The notes under the pieces are model-generated. The model was not told where the DNA came from, did no database searches, and saw nothing but the letters and a program-made list of their open reading frames with translations. Made by a program: the position numbers and the translations under genes. This document shows, one piece after another, positions 63,003-64,000 of a stretch of DNA of 64,000 bases (its first letter is position 1; each line of letters starts with the position of its first letter). This DNA comes from Rhodophyticola sp. CCM32. Its GTDB lineage: Bacteria > Pseudomonadota > Alphaproteobacteria > Rhodobacterales > Rhodobacteraceae. The stretch is from positions 1,178,001 to 1,242,000 of the forward strand of contig NZ_CP038492.1 in assembly GCF_004751985.1 (NCBI RefSeq), read 5' to 3'.

Positions 63003-63818
63003 ATGGCGGTGGGTATTTTTGACAGCGGATTGGGCGGGTTGACCGTTCTGGACGCGGCAAGCAAACGCCTGCCCGAGGTGCCGTTTGTCTATTTCGGCGA
63101 TAACGCGAACACGCCTTACGGGGTGCGCGACGCCGATGATGTGTACAGCCTGACCACCGCCGGGGTGCAGCATTTGTTCGACGCGGGCTGTGATCTGGTG
63201 ATCCTGGCCTGCAACACCGCCTCTGCCGCCGCGCTCAGGCGGATGCAGGAGGGCTGGGTGCCCGGCGACAAGCGCGTGTTGGGGGTATTCGTGCCCCTGA
63301 TCGAGGCGCTGACTGAGCGCAACTGGGGCGACAATTCCCCGCCCCGCGAAGTGGCGGTGAAACATGTGGCGCTGTTCGCGACGCCCGCGACCGTCTCAAG
63401 CCGGGCGTTTCAGCGGGAACTGGCGTTTCGCGCCATCGGCGTGGATGTTGAGGCGCAGCCCTGCGGCGGCGTGGTCGATGCGATCGAGGAGGGGGATATG
63501 ATCCTGGCCGAAGCGCTGGTGCGCAGCCATGTGGAGGCATTGCAACGGCGGATGCCAACCCCGGAAGCGGCGATCCTGGGCTGCACCCATTACCCGATCA
63601 TGGAAGACATTTTCCGCGATGCGCTTGGGCCCGATGTCGCCGTCTACAGCCAGGCCAGTCTGGTGGCCGAAAGCCTTGCCGATTATCTGGACCGTCACCC
63701 CGACAAGCTGGGCGGCGGGACCGGGGCGCGGTTTCTGACCACGGGCGACCCGAAAAAGGTGGGGGCCAAGGCGGTTCAGTTCCTGCGGCGGCCGATATCT
63801 TTTGACGCGGCGGCCTGA
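63003..63818 (+). CDS. murI: Glutamate racemase
   Basis: A 271-residue MurI that makes D-glutamate for peptidoglycan. Both catalytic cysteines are visible: [11 protein letters not shown] (near residue 71) and LGCTHYPIM (near 194), with [12 protein letters not shown] at the N-terminus. It follows the acyltransferase gene by three bases. Confidence 0.95.
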   Translation: MAVGIFDSGLGGLTVLDAASKRLPEVPFVYFGDNANTPYGVRDADDVYSLTTAGVQHLFDAGCDLVILACNTASAAALRRMQEGWVPGDKRVLGVFVPLIEALTERNWGDNSPPREVAVKHVALFATPATVSSRAFQRELAFRAIGVDVEAQPCGGVVDAIEEGDMILAEALVRSHVEALQRRMPTPEAAILGCTHYPIMEDIFRDALGPDVAVYSQASLVAESLADYLDRHPDKLGGGTGARFLTTGDPKKVGAKAVQFLRRPISFDAAA

Positions 63819-63958
63819 CCGGGCGGCATAGGGCTGCGCCTGGCCACGCAAATCATCAGACGGGCCGGGGGATCAGTAGCAATCCTGATTTGAACCCGTG
63901 CCGTAATTGGCGTAGGCCGCAGAAAAATAGCAGCAAAACATCGCAGCAAGGGTGTCTC

Positions 63959-64000
63959 ATGACCTGTTCCATCGCCATTCTGGGCGCCTCGGGCTATACC
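63959..64000 (+). CDS. argC: N-acetyl-gamma-glutamyl-phosphate reductase ArgC (5' end only)
   Basis: Only 14 codons are inside the window (MTCSIAILGASGYT). The segment ILGASGYT is the start of the NAD(P)-binding fold of ArgC. A possible AAGGGTGTCTC ribosome site precedes the ATG. The call rests on this short N-terminus alone. Confidence 0.65.
   Translation, partial: MTCSIAILGASGYT

Noticed and set aside
63890..63960. 22-codon minus-strand frame ending NQDCY upstream of argC
   Set aside because: No ribosome site or known family; probably chance.
1..64000. tRNA genes, CRISPR array, prophage or intact insertion sequence
   Set aside because: None of the diagnostic sequences (T-loop GGTTCGAATCC type, regular spacers, integrase or transposase proteins) was found on either strand.

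Overview
The window reads as one contiguous piece of a GC-rich alphaproteobacterial chromosome, most likely from a marine member of the Rhodobacterales (Roseobacter/Paracoccaceae group). The reasons are gene content and order: ccmF-ccmH followed by an enoyl-CoA hydratase, a TRAP transporter with its own two-component system, purL next to bolA and a CGFS glutaredoxin, a fused indolepyruvate oxidoreductase, and many short palindromic intergenic repeats. No rRNA, tRNA, CRISPR array, prophage or intact insertion sequence was seen.

Layout. 1-2 kb: the end of a cytochrome c maturation operon and an enoyl-CoA hydratase, then two back-to-back palindromic repeats. 2.2-7.7 kb (minus): a branched-chain-amino-acid-type ABC transporter (livJ-G-F-small periplasmic protein-H-M). 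7.9-14.4 kb (minus): a DctB/DctD-like two-component pair followed by dctP-Q-M; the dctD-like gene carries a one-base frameshift and lacks the GAFTGA loop. 14.6-15 kb: a small membrane protein.

15-34 kb: a visibly more AT-rich accessory catabolic island bounded by palindromic repeats. It holds a peptide-type ABC transporter, a HisC-like aminotransferase, a FAD-linked 2-hydroxyacid dehydrogenase, LysR, XRE-cupin and (frameshifted) HutC/GntR regulators, a membrane di-iron desaturase/hydroxylase with a Rieske ferredoxin and a ferredoxin reductase, a DoeB/AstE-type deacylase, an ACMSD-like amidohydrolase, a class III (glutathione-formaldehyde) alcohol dehydrogenase, a Rieske oxygenase and a HutD protein. 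A 16-bp motif of the form TTATGTCC(N)3-4TTAT sits upstream of the HutC gene, upstream of the transporter binding protein and, twice, in the divergent ferredoxin reductase/formaldehyde dehydrogenase promoter. This suggests one regulon. My reading is oxidative breakdown, including N-demethylation, of an imported N-methylated nitrogenous compound. The substrate cannot be fixed from sequence; homarine-like or methyl-histidine-like compounds are candidates.

34.4-41.2 kb: purine/ureide degradation (allA, ureidoglycine aminohydrolase, a puuE-uraD fusion, uraH, puuD), followed by an HpcH/HpaI aldolase, a mutarotase-like protein and a DUF188 protein. 41.4-64 kb: mostly core genes (der, grxD, bolA, purL, iorAB fusion, ppk2, metA, mazG, speB-like, a PlsC-like acyltransferase, murI, start of argC) mixed with regulators, two EamA exporters and a FadL-like porin. 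A candidate small RNA with its own promoter and terminator lies at about 46.95-47.03 kb.

Five families of palindromic repeats are spread through the window. They share the end signature TANAGC...GCTNTA, often touch stop codons, and in two places one family is nested inside another at the same site. Two frameshifts (dctD-like, hutC-like) both fall in runs of five G/C bases, so sequencing error must be excluded before either is called a real mutation.
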